DNA of 64,000 nucleotides from UBA1494_A sp963973975. Lineage in GTDB: Bacteria > Bacteroidota > Bacteroidia > Flavobacteriales_E > Vicingaceae. The position numbers were made by a program, and so were the translations under genes. Position 1 is the first letter of the stretch. Each line of letters opens with the position of its first letter. Shown piece after piece: positions 17,790 to 27,180 of this stretch. Location of the stretch: contig CAXBCF010000018.1 in NCBI GenBank assembly GCA_963973975.1, positions 1 through 64,000 of the forward strand, written 5' to 3'. Below the pieces are notes generated by a model. The model worked only from the letters and a program-made list of their open reading frames with translations, was not told the DNA's origin and did not search any database.

Positions 17790-18236
17790 CTATAATTTTT
17801 CGATAATGTTGATGCAATTTTCAGCATGCTCTAAACCTTTAAACATACCTTCGTAGAGATATTCTATTTTCCCATTTTTATTGATGATATAAGTAATTCG
17901 AGCAGGAATTATACCGAATAAGTATGTCGCTCCAAATTGCTTTCTAACTTTCCCTTTTGGATCACTCAATAAGGTGAAGTTCAAGTGATGTCTCGCTTTA
18001 AATTTTTGATGTGCTGAAACGCTGTCGCTACTGATGCCAATAATATCTATCCCTTTTTCAGTGATAACATCTTTCCAATCTCTAAAGCCACAAGCTTGCT
18101 CGGTACAAACTTTGGTATCGTCTTTAGGGTAAAAATAAATGATGCGAACTTTTCTGTCATTAGGTGAAATACTTACTTCCTCACCGTCTTGATTTTTCAG
18201 AGAGAAACTCGGAATCGTATCACCAACTTTTAGCAT
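17790..18236 (-). CDS. bcp: Thioredoxin-dependent peroxiredoxin (BCP/PrxQ family)
   Basis: A 148-residue thiol peroxidase that reduces hydrogen peroxide and organic hydroperoxides using thioredoxin. The start MLKVGDTIPSFSLKNQDGE is typical of the family. The peroxidatic cysteine is C44 and the resolving one C49 in TKVCTEQACGFRD. The residue before the first cysteine is V where most relatives have G or P (TPGCT), a small deviation. GVSSDS-type GISSDSVSAHQKF follows. Length is standard. It lies 27 bp downstream of the DUF6438 lipoprotein gene and may share its transcript. Confidence 0.93.
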   Translation of the reverse strand: MLKVGDTIPSFSLKNQDGEEVSISPNDRKVRIIYFYPKDDTKVCTEQACGFRDWKDVITEKGIDIIGISSDSVSAHQKFKARHHLNFTLLSDPKGKVRKQFGATYLFGIIPARITYIINKNGKIEYLYEGMFKGLEHAENCINIIEKL

Positions 18237-18263
18237 GATTAAATTTAGAACTTAAACGATGTC

Positions 18264-18842
18264 TTATTCATTTTGTTCATTCGTTATTTCCTCCCAATTT
18301 GAACCATTTATAATTGAGTCGAAAAAGTCAGAAAAAGACCTTAACTCTTCGGGTCCACCATAGCGATTAATACTTGTTTTAAAACTATCTTCTGTTGAAA
18401 TTGTGACAAGAGTGGCGGGTAAATCAGTAACATTTTCATTGTCATAAATAGGGTCAAATTCAAAGAACTTAATTCTCTTCGCCTCAGTTAATAATTGTTC
18501 TAGTTTTTTTTGCTCCAAATTTGTTTCAAACTTGCCGATCATGTCTACAAAATTTTCACCTTCATAAGTTGTATAACCGCTTTTGTAAATAGTTATGATG
18601 TAGATCGGACATCTACCGAAACATGGAGTACGTTCAATTCTTGCGAATACAGTGTCACTAAGTTGTTTGTGTAAAAGTTGAATTTCTAAAGGTAGATTGT
18701 AATTTGGAATTACATCCTTAACTTCTTCAACGGATTTTACTTCTTCAACTGGTTGATTGGCTGCTTCGCTTTGCTTTTTTTTAGAATGACAGGAAAATAG
18801 AAGAAATAAGCTAAAGCTGAGAATAAAGATAGATTTATACAT
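18264..18842 (-). CDS. DUF6438 domain lipoprotein
   Basis: A lipoprotein of 192 residues from the ATG at 18842 (an ATG at 18866 adds eight residues). The N-terminus MYKSIFILSFSLFLLFSC has a lipobox at C18, followed by a low-complexity linker with repeated EEVKSVEEVKDV. The main domain begins ARIERTPCFGRCPIYIITIY and GYTTYEG, the signature of DUF6438 with a conserved C-x3-C pair. Function is unknown; it probably sits in the periplasmic or outer membrane leaflet. It is upstream of the peroxiredoxin gene and divergent from the methyltransferase gene. Confidence 0.8.
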   Translation of the reverse strand: MYKSIFILSFSLFLLFSCHSKKKQSEAANQPVEEVKSVEEVKDVIPNYNLPLEIQLLHKQLSDTVFARIERTPCFGRCPIYIITIYKSGYTTYEGENFVDMIGKFETNLEQKKLEQLLTEAKRIKFFEFDPIYDNENVTDLPATLVTISTEDSFKTSINRYGGPEELRSFSDFFDSIINGSNWEEITNEQNE

Positions 18843-18911
18843 GAGGTACAGGGATTTAATATTCATTGTTTATGTTTGCAAGTATAAATCTATTTTGCCA
18901 ATTTTTCCACT

Positions 18912-19769
18912 TTGAGTCAGCTAGCACACCAACAAAATATCGTTAACTATTATTTGCAGTGCAACAATGCCTATCGCGATGCTTGGAATTTAGATCGCAA
19001 CATGCAATTAAATCTAGGACTTTGGAAGAAAGGTACTAAAAATTTAGCAGAAGCATTGCAAAATCTAAACCGAGAGGTTGCCGAATTGGCTCAAATTAAG
19101 GCAACCGATGTGGTTTTAGATGCCGGTTGTGGCGTAGGAGGTACCGCAATTTATTTGGCAAAAAACTTTGGATGTAAGGTAGTTGGAATCACCATTACAC
19201 CTTCTCAAGCACTTCAAGCAATTGAAAATGCTAAATTGAATGGAGTAGAAGAGTTTTGCACTTTCAAAGCAATGAATTACATGCACACATTTTTTGATGA
19301 CGAGAGTTTTGATGTTGTTTTAGGCATAGAAAGTATTTGCTATGCTGAACCCAAATTAGATTTTTTAAAAGAGGCAAAACGCCTTTTGAAGAATGATGGT
19401 CGATTGATTTTAGCTGAAAACTTACAAGCCAAGGCAAATTTATCTCCAAATGAATACCAATCTCTTTACACGAATGCGTTTAATGGCTGTCAAGTAAAAT
19501 CGTTAGATACAGCTGAGCAATACCTTCAAAATTTAAAAGACTTAGGTTTTCAAAAGTTTGCTTGTACAGATTATACTAAATTTATTGTTCCATCTATCAA
19601 ACGATTGAGGCGGTTTTACTACCCTGCTGCGCTGTACAATTTAGTTCATCGATGGATGGGCAAACCATTTTCACAAATTCAAGAAGCGAATACTAAAATG
19701 TGCTATCATTTATTAAGCTCATTGAATGCAGGGTTGTGGAAGTATGGAATAATCAGCGCAAAAAAATGA
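18912..19769 (+). CDS. SAM-dependent methyltransferase
   Basis: A 285-residue class I methyltransferase. Motif I is VVLDAGCGVGGTAIYLA (about 62-78), followed by KVVGITITPSQ and the post-II stretch DVVLGIESICY. The N-terminal YYLQCNNAYRDAWNLDRNMQLNLG and overall length resemble the sterol/tocopherol small-molecule methyltransferase group, so the acceptor is probably a lipid or isoprenoid, not a protein or nucleic acid; this is inference. The start is TTG at 18912; the next in-frame ATG would cut off conserved residues. Its stop overlaps the start of the CoA-transferase gene. Confidence 0.85.
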   Translation: MSQLAHQQNIVNYYLQCNNAYRDAWNLDRNMQLNLGLWKKGTKNLAEALQNLNREVAELAQIKATDVVLDAGCGVGGTAIYLAKNFGCKVVGITITPSQALQAIENAKLNGVEEFCTFKAMNYMHTFFDDESFDVVLGIESICYAEPKLDFLKEAKRLLKNDGRLILAENLQAKANLSPNEYQSLYTNAFNGCQVKSLDTAEQYLQNLKDLGFQKFACTDYTKFIVPSIKRLRRFYYPAALYNLVHRWMGKPFSQIQEANTKMCYHLLSSLNAGLWKYGIISAKK

Positions 19770-20839
19770 GGTCATTCTTTGAGGGATTAAAAGTAATTGA
19801 ACTATCTAGCGTGTTAGCGTGTCCCGCTGTTGGTATGTTTTTCGCCGAATTGGGTGCGAAAGTGCTAAAAATTGAAAATAAAAAAAGCGGTGGAGATGTA
19901 ACCAGGTCGTGGAAATTGGTTTCTGAAGATGCTAATCACCCATTTTCTGCCTATTATAGTAGTGTAAATTATGGCAAGCAAAGCATTTTTCTCAACTTGA
20001 ATGAGGCCAATGATTTTAACTTACTAAAAAGTGAGTTGCAGACTGCTGACATTGTGATTTGCAATTTTAAAAAAGGAGATGCTTCAAAATTTAAGCTAGA
20101 TTTTGATTCAATAAAGGAAATAAATTCTAGCATTATTTATGGAGAGATTACTGGATTCGGTGATTCAGATCGGATCGCATACGATGTAGTTTTACAAGCA
20201 GAAACGGGTTTTATATCGATGACAGGAACTGAAAATGGAGAACTTTGTAAATTACCTGTAGCTTTCATCGACTTGTTTGCAGCCCATCAATTGAAACAAG
20301 GAATATTAATAGCTCTACTTCAGCAATCAAAGAAAGTTGAAGCGCTAAAGGTTTCTGTTTCACTTTATGATGCTGCTTTAGCTGCACTTGCCAATCAAGC
20401 GAGTAATTGGTTAATGGCAGGAATAATTCCCAAACCAATGGGAACATTGCACCCCAATATCGCTCCTTATGGAGAATTATTTACTTGTAAAGATGATGGT
20501 AAAATTATTCTAGCAATCGGATCAGATGGACAATTTAAAAAGTTGTGTGACTTATTAAAAGTGGCTCATTTAGCTGGTGATGTAGCTTACCATTCAAATC
20601 AACAGCGTGTAAAAAATAGAATTGCACTAAAAGAACAACTTCAAAATGAATTTATTCACTTTGATTCTGAGGAGCTATTAAATCAATTAATTGATGCAAA
20701 AGTTCCGGCTGGAAAAGTTAGAAATGTAAAAGAGGTATTCGAAACAAATCAATCGAAAGCAAAAATTTTAAGAGAACAAAAAGAAAACCATGAACTGATT
20801 AGCGTAAGTGGAAATGCTTTTAAAATTTCAAGTTCATGA
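19766..20839 (+). CDS. CaiB/BaiF family (class III) CoA-transferase
   Basis: A 357-residue class III CoA-transferase, which moves CoA between acyl groups. The ATG at 19766 overlaps the previous stop (ATGA); the longer frame from 19700 is not needed. FFEGLKVIELSSVLACPAVG (about 4-23), AELGAKVLKIEN, SAYYSSVNYGKQSIFLNL and YDVVLQAETGFISMTG are characteristic. The catalytic aspartate region is in SIIYGEITGFGDSDRIAYD. The family usually has 390-430 residues, so this one is short at the C-terminus. The ATGA overlap suggests it acts in the same pathway as the methyltransferase. It overlaps the next, convergent gene by 6 bp. Confidence 0.9.
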   Translation: MRSFFEGLKVIELSSVLACPAVGMFFAELGAKVLKIENKKSGGDVTRSWKLVSEDANHPFSAYYSSVNYGKQSIFLNLNEANDFNLLKSELQTADIVICNFKKGDASKFKLDFDSIKEINSSIIYGEITGFGDSDRIAYDVVLQAETGFISMTGTENGELCKLPVAFIDLFAAHQLKQGILIALLQQSKKVEALKVSVSLYDAALAALANQASNWLMAGIIPKPMGTLHPNIAPYGELFTCKDDGKIILAIGSDGQFKKLCDLLKVAHLAGDVAYHSNQQRVKNRIALKEQLQNEFIHFDSEELLNQLIDAKVPAGKVRNVKEVFETNQSKAKILREQKENHELISVSGNAFKISSS

Positions 20840-21373
20840 CTTTTCTGTCAAGGCCTGATTAATGCTTTGCATTACTTTTTTCTGTTCTTTTTCACTCAAT
20901 CTCATGCCACAGCCAATCACTTTTCCATTTACAGAGAACATGAGTGTTTCATCACCAATCACCCAATAAGAATCAAAAAAGGTTTGAAGCAAACGACCTT
21001 TCTCAATAGTTATGGGTCGAATTTGGTTGACTAAATCTTTGCGGTAAGGTTTCAATATTCCCCTGTTGTTGTAAGTTCTGCCATAGTGAAAATACTCAGG
21101 GGTAATCCAAAATTGCTCTTCACCCGATTTTCTCCAACGGTAAACTTTTACAATTTTATATTCGAAATAAATCCAAAATGCTAAGAAGATAAGTATGAAT
21201 TTTTTAATCTCTTGAGGTTCATCTCCAAACAATTGAAAGGCAATGAATAATCCACAGAAAGTCCAAGCTAATAACCAAATTAGCAGTTGTTTTTGTTTGC
21301 CTTCTTCATAATGGGCTTTAATTTTGACTAAAAGGCCGTCTTTTTTCTTCTCTTGACTAATTCGATTATTCAT
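20834..21373 (-). CDS. Small membrane protein of unknown function
   Basis: A 179-residue protein with two membrane helices (about 30-50 and 58-75: LLIWLLAWTFCGLFIAFQLF and KFILIFLAFWIYFEYKIV), then a cytoplasmic domain with FWITPEYFHYGRTYNN. The layout (two helices then a compact domain) resembles YcxB/PH-like membrane proteins, but I cannot name the family. Its 3' end overlaps the CoA-transferase gene by 6 bp. It is divergent from the gene at 21474. Confidence 0.7.
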   Translation of the reverse strand: MNNRISQEKKKDGLLVKIKAHYEEGKQKQLLIWLLAWTFCGLFIAFQLFGDEPQEIKKFILIFLAFWIYFEYKIVKVYRWRKSGEEQFWITPEYFHYGRTYNNRGILKPYRKDLVNQIRPITIEKGRLLQTFFDSYWVIGDETLMFSVNGKVIGCGMRLSEKEQKKVMQSINQALTEKS

Positions 21374-21473
21374 TCAACATCTTTTTGCAAATGTAATTGA
21401 TTAAAAAATTTCTAACGTGGTATGGATTTTGTAATTTCGGCACATATATTTAAGAAATGTATAACCTTCAATT

Positions 21474-22313
21474 ATGAAAAAATTAATAATTAGTTCAGCT
21501 TTAACTCTTTTCTGCGGAATAATTTCTGCTCAACCAACAGATAAAAAAATCAGTAAAATTACTTTCCACATGGTGGATGGAGAGTATGAGGATGCTGCAT
21601 ACAAAGCTGATAAGTTGACTAGTGATTCTGAATACCGCAAAAATGCGTGGGTTTACTTTTATTTGTCTCAAGCCTATTATGAAATAGCAAAAAAACCTGA
21701 GCTTCAAGAGGATTTTCCAAAAGCAATGAAAGATGCTTTGAAAGCAGCTCATAAATTGTATAAATACAAAGATAAGCCTGAAGAAAATCTTGAAGTTTAT
21801 AATGAAGCCAAAGAATATTTATCTGTTTTGAAAGACAGTGTAATTACAATTTCTGAAATTTATTACGACAATGAAAACTACCGTAAAGCGGCCTATTTTT
21901 TAGATAAAATCAACAAATTCGACCCAGACGATCATGCTGTAGATTTAATGAAAGGCATTTATCAAATTAAATCTAGAAACATTGGTGAAGGAGTTAAAAG
22001 TATTATGAGGGCAATGGAAAACATTGATGAAAACTATGTTCCAGATGAAGTTTCAGCACAAACGCTTGTTGATGCACTTGAAGAGTATGCTTTGATTGTA
22101 AAAAGCGGAGAGTATGATCAATACTTTGAAGTATATAAGTTTAAGCCGACAGAATCTGATATTTCGAATGCATTGGCTATGCGAGATGATTTCAAAAAAT
22201 ACATTGTAGGAAAAGAAAAAAGTAAGGAAGAAAGGAAACAAGAATCTGAAACTATTTATAAGACCTTCAAAAGTTCAGACCTTGAAGAAGAGGAAGACGA
22301 AGATGATGAATAA
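21474..22313 (+). CDS. Secreted alpha-helical (TPR-like) protein
   Basis: A 279-residue protein with a signal peptide (MKKLIISSALTLFCGIISAQ). The mature part is mostly amphipathic helices with alternating small and aromatic residues (NAWVYFYLSQAYYEIAKKP; KAAYFLDKINKFDPDDHAVDLMKGIY), fitting three or four degenerate TPR units. The tail is a run of acidic residues (DLEEEEDEDDE). It is probably periplasmic. It lies 9 bp upstream of the DUF6702 gene and may be in one operon with it and the peptidase gene. Confidence 0.75.
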   Translation: MKKLIISSALTLFCGIISAQPTDKKISKITFHMVDGEYEDAAYKADKLTSDSEYRKNAWVYFYLSQAYYEIAKKPELQEDFPKAMKDALKAAHKLYKYKDKPEENLEVYNEAKEYLSVLKDSVITISEIYYDNENYRKAAYFLDKINKFDPDDHAVDLMKGIYQIKSRNIGEGVKSIMRAMENIDENYVPDEVSAQTLVDALEEYALIVKSGEYDQYFEVYKFKPTESDISNALAMRDDFKKYIVGKEKSKEERKQESETIYKTFKSSDLEEEEDEDDE

Positions 22314-22322
22314 AGAGCTCTG

Positions 22323-22838
22323 ATGATTCTCAATAAATTTTTTACTACTTTTCTCGTAGTTTTTCTAATTGGTTCTTTACTTTCCTTTGTAAACCACAAG
22401 TTTTACATGAGTCAAACCAATATTTGGTATAATCCTGATACCAAATCATTGGAAATAATTGCAGATCTTTTTGTAGACGACTACGAGAAAATCATTGAAC
22501 ATACTTCTGGCATTCGACTCTTTTTAAATTCCCCAAAAGAGCATCCAAAAGCTGATAGCATTGTATTTGACTATTTCGAAAGGCATTTTTCTATTAGCCA
22601 AATTGATTCAGCATTAAAGCTGAATTTTATAGGAAAAGAAGTGAAGGTAGATCACTTATTTTTGTACGTGGAATCGAAGCCCATCAATATAAATCAGTCA
22701 CTTAATTTTCAAGTAGATTTGTTGTTCGAATTATTTTATGATCAAGTGAACAGAATAAACTTTGAAAACAATGAAAATATTCAAAGTGCTGCCTTGAATA
22801 AAGACAATCAATTGGTTTCATTTGAAGCTCCTCAATAA
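22323..22838 (+). CDS. DUF6702 family protein
   Basis: A 171-residue protein with an N-terminal hydrophobic segment (about 5-25) and the pattern HKFYMSQTNIWYNPDTKSLEI then ADLFVDDYEKIIE, which matches the DUF6702 family as I recall it. The family is commonly encoded just upstream of M1 peptidases in Flavobacteriia, and the same order is seen here (15 bp spacing). Likely periplasmic. Function unknown; an accessory to the peptidase is inferred only from position. Confidence 0.75.
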   Translation: MILNKFFTTFLVVFLIGSLLSFVNHKFYMSQTNIWYNPDTKSLEIIADLFVDDYEKIIEHTSGIRLFLNSPKEHPKADSIVFDYFERHFSISQIDSALKLNFIGKEVKVDHLFLYVESKPININQSLNFQVDLLFELFYDQVNRINFENNENIQSAALNKDNQLVSFEAPQ

Positions 22839-22853
22839 CTATATTATTTTTTT

Positions 22854-25154
22854 ATGTCGAAATTATTTTTTTTATCTGTTGTATTTCTTTTAATTTTCAA
22901 CGGTCTTTTCTCTCAGCAAAATACCAACGATAATAAGTTTAGGCAACTTCATCAAGACCTTCCTACTCCCAATGTATACCGAACTGCAGCAGGTACTCCA
23001 GGTCATGAGTATTACCAACAAAAAGCTGATTACGAAATGAAAATCGTTTTGGATGATGAAAAGCAGCGCATTTATGGAGATGAAACCATTACATACACTA
23101 ATAATTCACCAAATCCTTTGCCTTATTTATGGTTACAGTTAGATCAAAATATGCGGGCAAAAGACTCAGACACTAAGAAGATCAGTACTTCAAAAATTAG
23201 CGACAATACTTCATTCGAAGATTTAGCAAGATTGTTAAATGATTTTGATGGAGGTTTCAAAATTGAAGAAGTTAAAAGTGAAAATGGGGAAGACCTTTCC
23301 TACACCATCAATAAAACAATGATGCGGATAGATCTAGAAACTCCTTTAAAAGAAGGTGAATCCTTTGTTTTTAAATTAAAATGGTGGTACAATATCAACA
23401 ACCGGATGGAAATTGGAGGTCGTTCAGGCTATGAGTATTTTGAAGACGAAGACAATTATTTGTACACCATTGCACAGTTTTTTCCACGCATGGCGGTTTA
23501 TAATGATGTGGAAGGTTGGCAAAACAAACAATTTTTAGGCAGGGGAGAGTTTACTTTGCCTTTTGGTGATTATACTGTAAAAATAACTGCCCCGGCTGAT
23601 CATGTAGTCGCATCTACTGGAGTTTTACAAAATCCCGACGAAGTATTAACGAAGCAACAGGTTGAGCGTTTAGAGAAAGCTAAAGATGCTTCTCAGCCTG
23701 TTTTAATTATCACTGAAGACGAAGCAAAAAAAGTTGAAAAGAAAAAAAGTAAAGAAAGTAAAACTTGGGTTTATAAAGCTGAGAATGTAAGAGATTTTGG
23801 ATTTGCTTCTTCAAGAAAATTTATTTGGGATGCAATTGGAGTAAAGTTTGGCGAGAGAACAGTAATGGCTATGTCCTATTATCCAAAAGAAGGAAATCCT
23901 TTATGGGAGCAGTATTCTACAAAAGCAGTAGCGCATACACTGAGAAGTTATTCCAATACCACCTTCGATTATCCTTATCCTGTAGCCATTTCTGTTAATG
24001 CAGCCAGCATTGGAATGGAATACCCGATGATTTGCTTTAACTACGGTAGACCTGAAGAAGATGGAACTTATACAGAGCGTTTGAAATACGGCGTGATTTC
24101 AGTGATTATTCATGAAGTTGGTCATAACTTTTTTCCAATGATTGTCAACTCTGATGAAAGACAGTGGACATGGATGGATGAAGGCCTAAATACTTTTTGC
24201 CAATACCTTGCCGAGAAAGAATGGGATGTTGATTATCCTTCCCGAAGAGGACCTGCCTACTTAATTGTCGATTACATGAAAGGTGATAAAAGTAAAATGT
24301 CGCCAATTATGACCAATTCAGAATCAATTTTTCAATTTGGGAACAATGCATATGGCAAACCTGCTACCGCACTCAATATTTTAAGAGAAACTATAATGGG
24401 TAGAGAATTATTCGATTATGCGTTTAAAAATTATGCTCACACCTGGAAGTTCAAACACCCAACACCAGCAGACTTTTTTAGGTTCATGGAAGATGCTTCA
24501 GCGGTTGATTTAGACTGGTTTTGGAGAGGTTGGTTTTTTACAACCGATCACGTGGATTTGGGTATTTCAGATGTAAAATTGTTGACCATCGATACGAAGA
24601 ATCCTGTAATCGAAAAACCTTTTCAGAAAGAGCTTGAGAAGCAAGAGGAGGACTTTGTTGGTGATTTAAGAAATGAACCAACCAGAAAAGAAACAGTAGT
24701 TGAAAGAGATCCTGCTACCAAAGATTTTTACAATGGATATGACCCTTTAAAAGTCACTTCGCTAGATCAAAAAGAGTACAAAGAATACCTTGAAGAGCTT
24801 TCTGAAAAAGAAAAAGCTCTACTGAAAGATACAAAAAATTTCTATGAAATAACTTTTGAATCTCAGGGTGGTTTGTACATGCCAATTATTTTAGAGTTCA
24901 CATTTAAAGATCAGTCTACCCAAAAAGAACACATCCCTGCTGAAATTTGGAAAATGAATCAAAATGAAGTTACCAAAGTATTCTTTTTTGATAAAGAAGT
25001 TGTTGCCATTAACCTCGACCCAAATTTAGAAACTGCCGATGTAGATCGTTCTAACAACTATTGGCCACCTCGAGTTCTTCCGAGTCGCTTTTCACTTTTT
25101 AAACAAGAGCAAGAAAAGAAACAAAATCCCATGCAGAAGGCGAAAAAGGAGTAG
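22854..25154 (+). CDS. M1 family zinc metallopeptidase
   Basis: A 766-residue exported aminopeptidase-like enzyme; residues 1-20 are a signal peptide. The zinc site is H420-E-x-x-H424 in IIHEVGHNFFPM with the third ligand E443 (DEGLNTFCQY), 19 residues after H424, as in the gluzincin family. The exopeptidase GAMEN-like loop is represented by ASIGMEYPM (about 383-391). The N-terminal part (about 40-250) is the beta-saddle domain of M1 enzymes, and residues about 250-300 hold a charged insertion (KKVEKKKSKESK). The C-terminal extension after about 575 is rich in Glu and Lys. It should degrade peptides in the periplasm or at the cell surface. Confidence 0.93.
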   Translation: MSKLFFLSVVFLLIFNGLFSQQNTNDNKFRQLHQDLPTPNVYRTAAGTPGHEYYQQKADYEMKIVLDDEKQRIYGDETITYTNNSPNPLPYLWLQLDQNMRAKDSDTKKISTSKISDNTSFEDLARLLNDFDGGFKIEEVKSENGEDLSYTINKTMMRIDLETPLKEGESFVFKLKWWYNINNRMEIGGRSGYEYFEDEDNYLYTIAQFFPRMAVYNDVEGWQNKQFLGRGEFTLPFGDYTVKITAPADHVVASTGVLQNPDEVLTKQQVERLEKAKDASQPVLIITEDEAKKVEKKKSKESKTWVYKAENVRDFGFASSRKFIWDAIGVKFGERTVMAMSYYPKEGNPLWEQYSTKAVAHTLRSYSNTTFDYPYPVAISVNAASIGMEYPMICFNYGRPEEDGTYTERLKYGVISVIIHEVGHNFFPMIVNSDERQWTWMDEGLNTFCQYLAEKEWDVDYPSRRGPAYLIVDYMKGDKSKMSPIMTNSESIFQFGNNAYGKPATALNILRETIMGRELFDYAFKNYAHTWKFKHPTPADFFRFMEDASAVDLDWFWRGWFFTTDHVDLGISDVKLLTIDTKNPVIEKPFQKELEKQEEDFVGDLRNEPTRKETVVERDPATKDFYNGYDPLKVTSLDQKEYKEYLEELSEKEKALLKDTKNFYEITFESQGGLYMPIILEFTFKDQSTQKEHIPAEIWKMNQNEVTKVFFFDKEVVAINLDPNLETADVDRSNNYWPPRVLPSRFSLFKQEQEKKQNPMQKAKKE

Positions 25155-25222
25155 TTTTTTTATTGAATATATTCTTACTTATAAGCTTGTATCTACTAAT
25201 TAGTTAGTTCTTTTGTCGAATC

Positions 25223-26671
25223 ATGTCGCTGGTAAAAAAAATTACTGTATTAACTTTTGGTAAAGGCTTAAATATTCTAGTTAATTTACTGTTTTTACCT
25301 TACATGGCGAGGGTCTTAAGTTATGAAGACTACGGAAGTTACGGACAAGTAATTTTAATTGCGGCGTTTATAGGAGCATTTCTATCTTTCGGGCTTTCTC
25401 AAATAATCTATGTTTATCTATCAAAGGAGAATAATCCAAAAGAAGTTCTTTTTTCCAATTTATTCACTTTACTTGTTATGGGAGCCTTAGGCTCTATATT
25501 GATGTTTGTACTCTCCTCTTATACTGCATCATGGTTCAACAATCCTCAACTTTCTTTTTTAGTGAAAGTTTTCTCAATTTCTCTTTTATTTCAATTGCCA
25601 TTTCAAAGCATAATTTCTTATTTAATCTTTATTGGAAAAGTAAAGCGAACGGTTTCGATTACAGTTTCAACCAATGTTTTGAAAGTAGTTCTAGTAATTG
25701 CATCCATTCAATTATATAATTCAGTTGCTTTAGCCTTAACTGCTATTGTTATTACTTATGTTTTCCAATTGCTTTTTGCCTATTTAAGTATTAAAACAGC
25801 TTTAATTTTTTCAATTGATTATAAAAAGTGTTTGAATCAATTAAAAGATGGATTTCCTTTGGGTTTAACGGCTTTGTTTGGATCAGGAATTTTGTATTTA
25901 GATGGGCTAATGGTGAGTAAAATGGAAGGAGTTCAAGCTTATGCAATCTACAGAAATGGAGCCATTGAAGTACCTTTTATTGCTACTTTATATGCTTCAA
26001 TAGCTGCAATAATTTTGCCTGAAGTTTCTAAGTTGTACCATAAAGGGGCGCTATCACAAATTGTAGCATTGAAAAAAAAAGTCATTATGAATACAATGGC
26101 GCTTATATACCCTATTCTCATTTTTTTATTATTTAATTCTCAGGATTTAATTGTACTTTATTTGGGAGATAAGTACGAGAGCAGTGCTATCATTTTTCTA
26201 CTATTTAATCTAACTCTTTTGGTTAGAATTAATAATTATGCTGATATTTTGATTGCGGCTAATTTGGGACGATTAATTTTAAGATACTATTCGATTGCTT
26301 TTTTGATCAATGCTTTACTCAACTACTTCTTAATTCTTGAATTTGGTATCATTGGAGCTGCAATTAGTACAGTAGTGTCCTTAATGCTTTTAGCCGGCTT
26401 ACAATTATTTAAAACACTTCAATTACTTCACTCCAGTTTTTTTGAAATCATTCATTTTATTAAAAGTGTTGAAATTATTTTGGTTTCTTTAGCAAGTGTC
26501 TTGCTATTAGAATTTGTGTTTCAATCAATGACAAACACTACTTTTGAATTGATTTTAAAATTCACTTTATTTTGTTCGTTTATTTATATGTATTTGCTGA
26601 AACGAAATTTGATAGAACGTAACATTTTTTTGCAGCTATTGCCTTTGCGAATAAGAAAAAGAATAAAATAA
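25223..26671 (+). CDS. Wzx-type oligosaccharide flippase
   Basis: A 482-residue polytopic membrane protein with about 12-14 hydrophobic helices and no signal peptide, of the MOP/MATE superfamily. The N-terminus SLVKKITVLTFGKGLNILVN and PYMARVLSYEDYGSYGQV (about 27-44) are typical of Wzx/RfbX proteins. It would move lipid-linked sugar repeat units across the inner membrane. It is the first gene of the polysaccharide cluster, followed 2 bp later by the acetyltransferase. Confidence 0.9.
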   Translation: MSLVKKITVLTFGKGLNILVNLLFLPYMARVLSYEDYGSYGQVILIAAFIGAFLSFGLSQIIYVYLSKENNPKEVLFSNLFTLLVMGALGSILMFVLSSYTASWFNNPQLSFLVKVFSISLLFQLPFQSIISYLIFIGKVKRTVSITVSTNVLKVVLVIASIQLYNSVALALTAIVITYVFQLLFAYLSIKTALIFSIDYKKCLNQLKDGFPLGLTALFGSGILYLDGLMVSKMEGVQAYAIYRNGAIEVPFIATLYASIAAIILPEVSKLYHKGALSQIVALKKKVIMNTMALIYPILIFLLFNSQDLIVLYLGDKYESSAIIFLLFNLTLLVRINNYADILIAANLGRLILRYYSIAFLINALLNYFLILEFGIIGAAISTVVSLMLLAGLQLFKTLQLLHSSFFEIIHFIKSVEIILVSLASVLLLEFVFQSMTNTTFELILKFTLFCSFIYMYLLKRNLIERNIFLQLLPLRIRKRIK

Positions 26672-26673
26672 AT

Positions 26674-27180
26674 ATGGGACTAGGTTTGTTTTTTTTTAAA
26701 GCTATTAATCGGGAATATTATAAAAGTATTCCTTTTGGTTTATTAGTATTAAATTTTATTGTACAGCGCATTTTTGGTGTTAATCGAGAAGTTCCATTTT
26801 CGGTCAATTTTACTTCAAGGATTAAAGGCTATCAATGGATGAAAATACATAAATCTGTATGGAAAAGTTTAACTATATCTAATGGGTTATACATTATTGC
26901 ATTTCATGAAGGTGAAATTTCGATTGGGAAGAATACGATTATTGCACCTAATGTGGTGATTAATAATGGAAATCATGATTTAATAGATCGCTCAATTCAC
27001 CATGTAAAAAACATTTCCATTGGTAATAATTGTTGGCTTGCTGCAAATGTTGTTATTCTAGGAGGAACCAAATTGGGTAATAATGTTACAGTAGCTGCAG
27101 GTAGTGTAGTTAATAAAGCGTTTCCTGATAATGTTGTTATTGGGGGAGTTCCAGCAAAAGTTCTAAAAGTGCTTAACTAA
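26674..27180 (+). CDS. Hexapeptide-repeat (LbH) acetyltransferase
   Basis: A 168-residue left-handed beta-helix enzyme. The C-terminal half shows repeated hexapeptides ([IV]-G-x-N): ISIGKNTIIAPNVVI, NISIGNNCWLAANVVIL, LGNNVTVAAGSVV and DNVVIGGVPAKVLK. H-x-H-type catalytic histidines are suggested by NGNHDLIDRSIHH (about 106-118). Such enzymes (WcaF/WbbJ type) transfer acetyl groups to sugars of surface glycans. It abuts the convergent gene at 27181 with no gap between the two stop codons. Confidence 0.85.
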   Translation: MGLGLFFFKAINREYYKSIPFGLLVLNFIVQRIFGVNREVPFSVNFTSRIKGYQWMKIHKSVWKSLTISNGLYIIAFHEGEISIGKNTIIAPNVVINNGNHDLIDRSIHHVKNISIGNNCWLAANVVILGGTKLGNNVTVAAGSVVNKAFPDNVVIGGVPAKVLKVLN

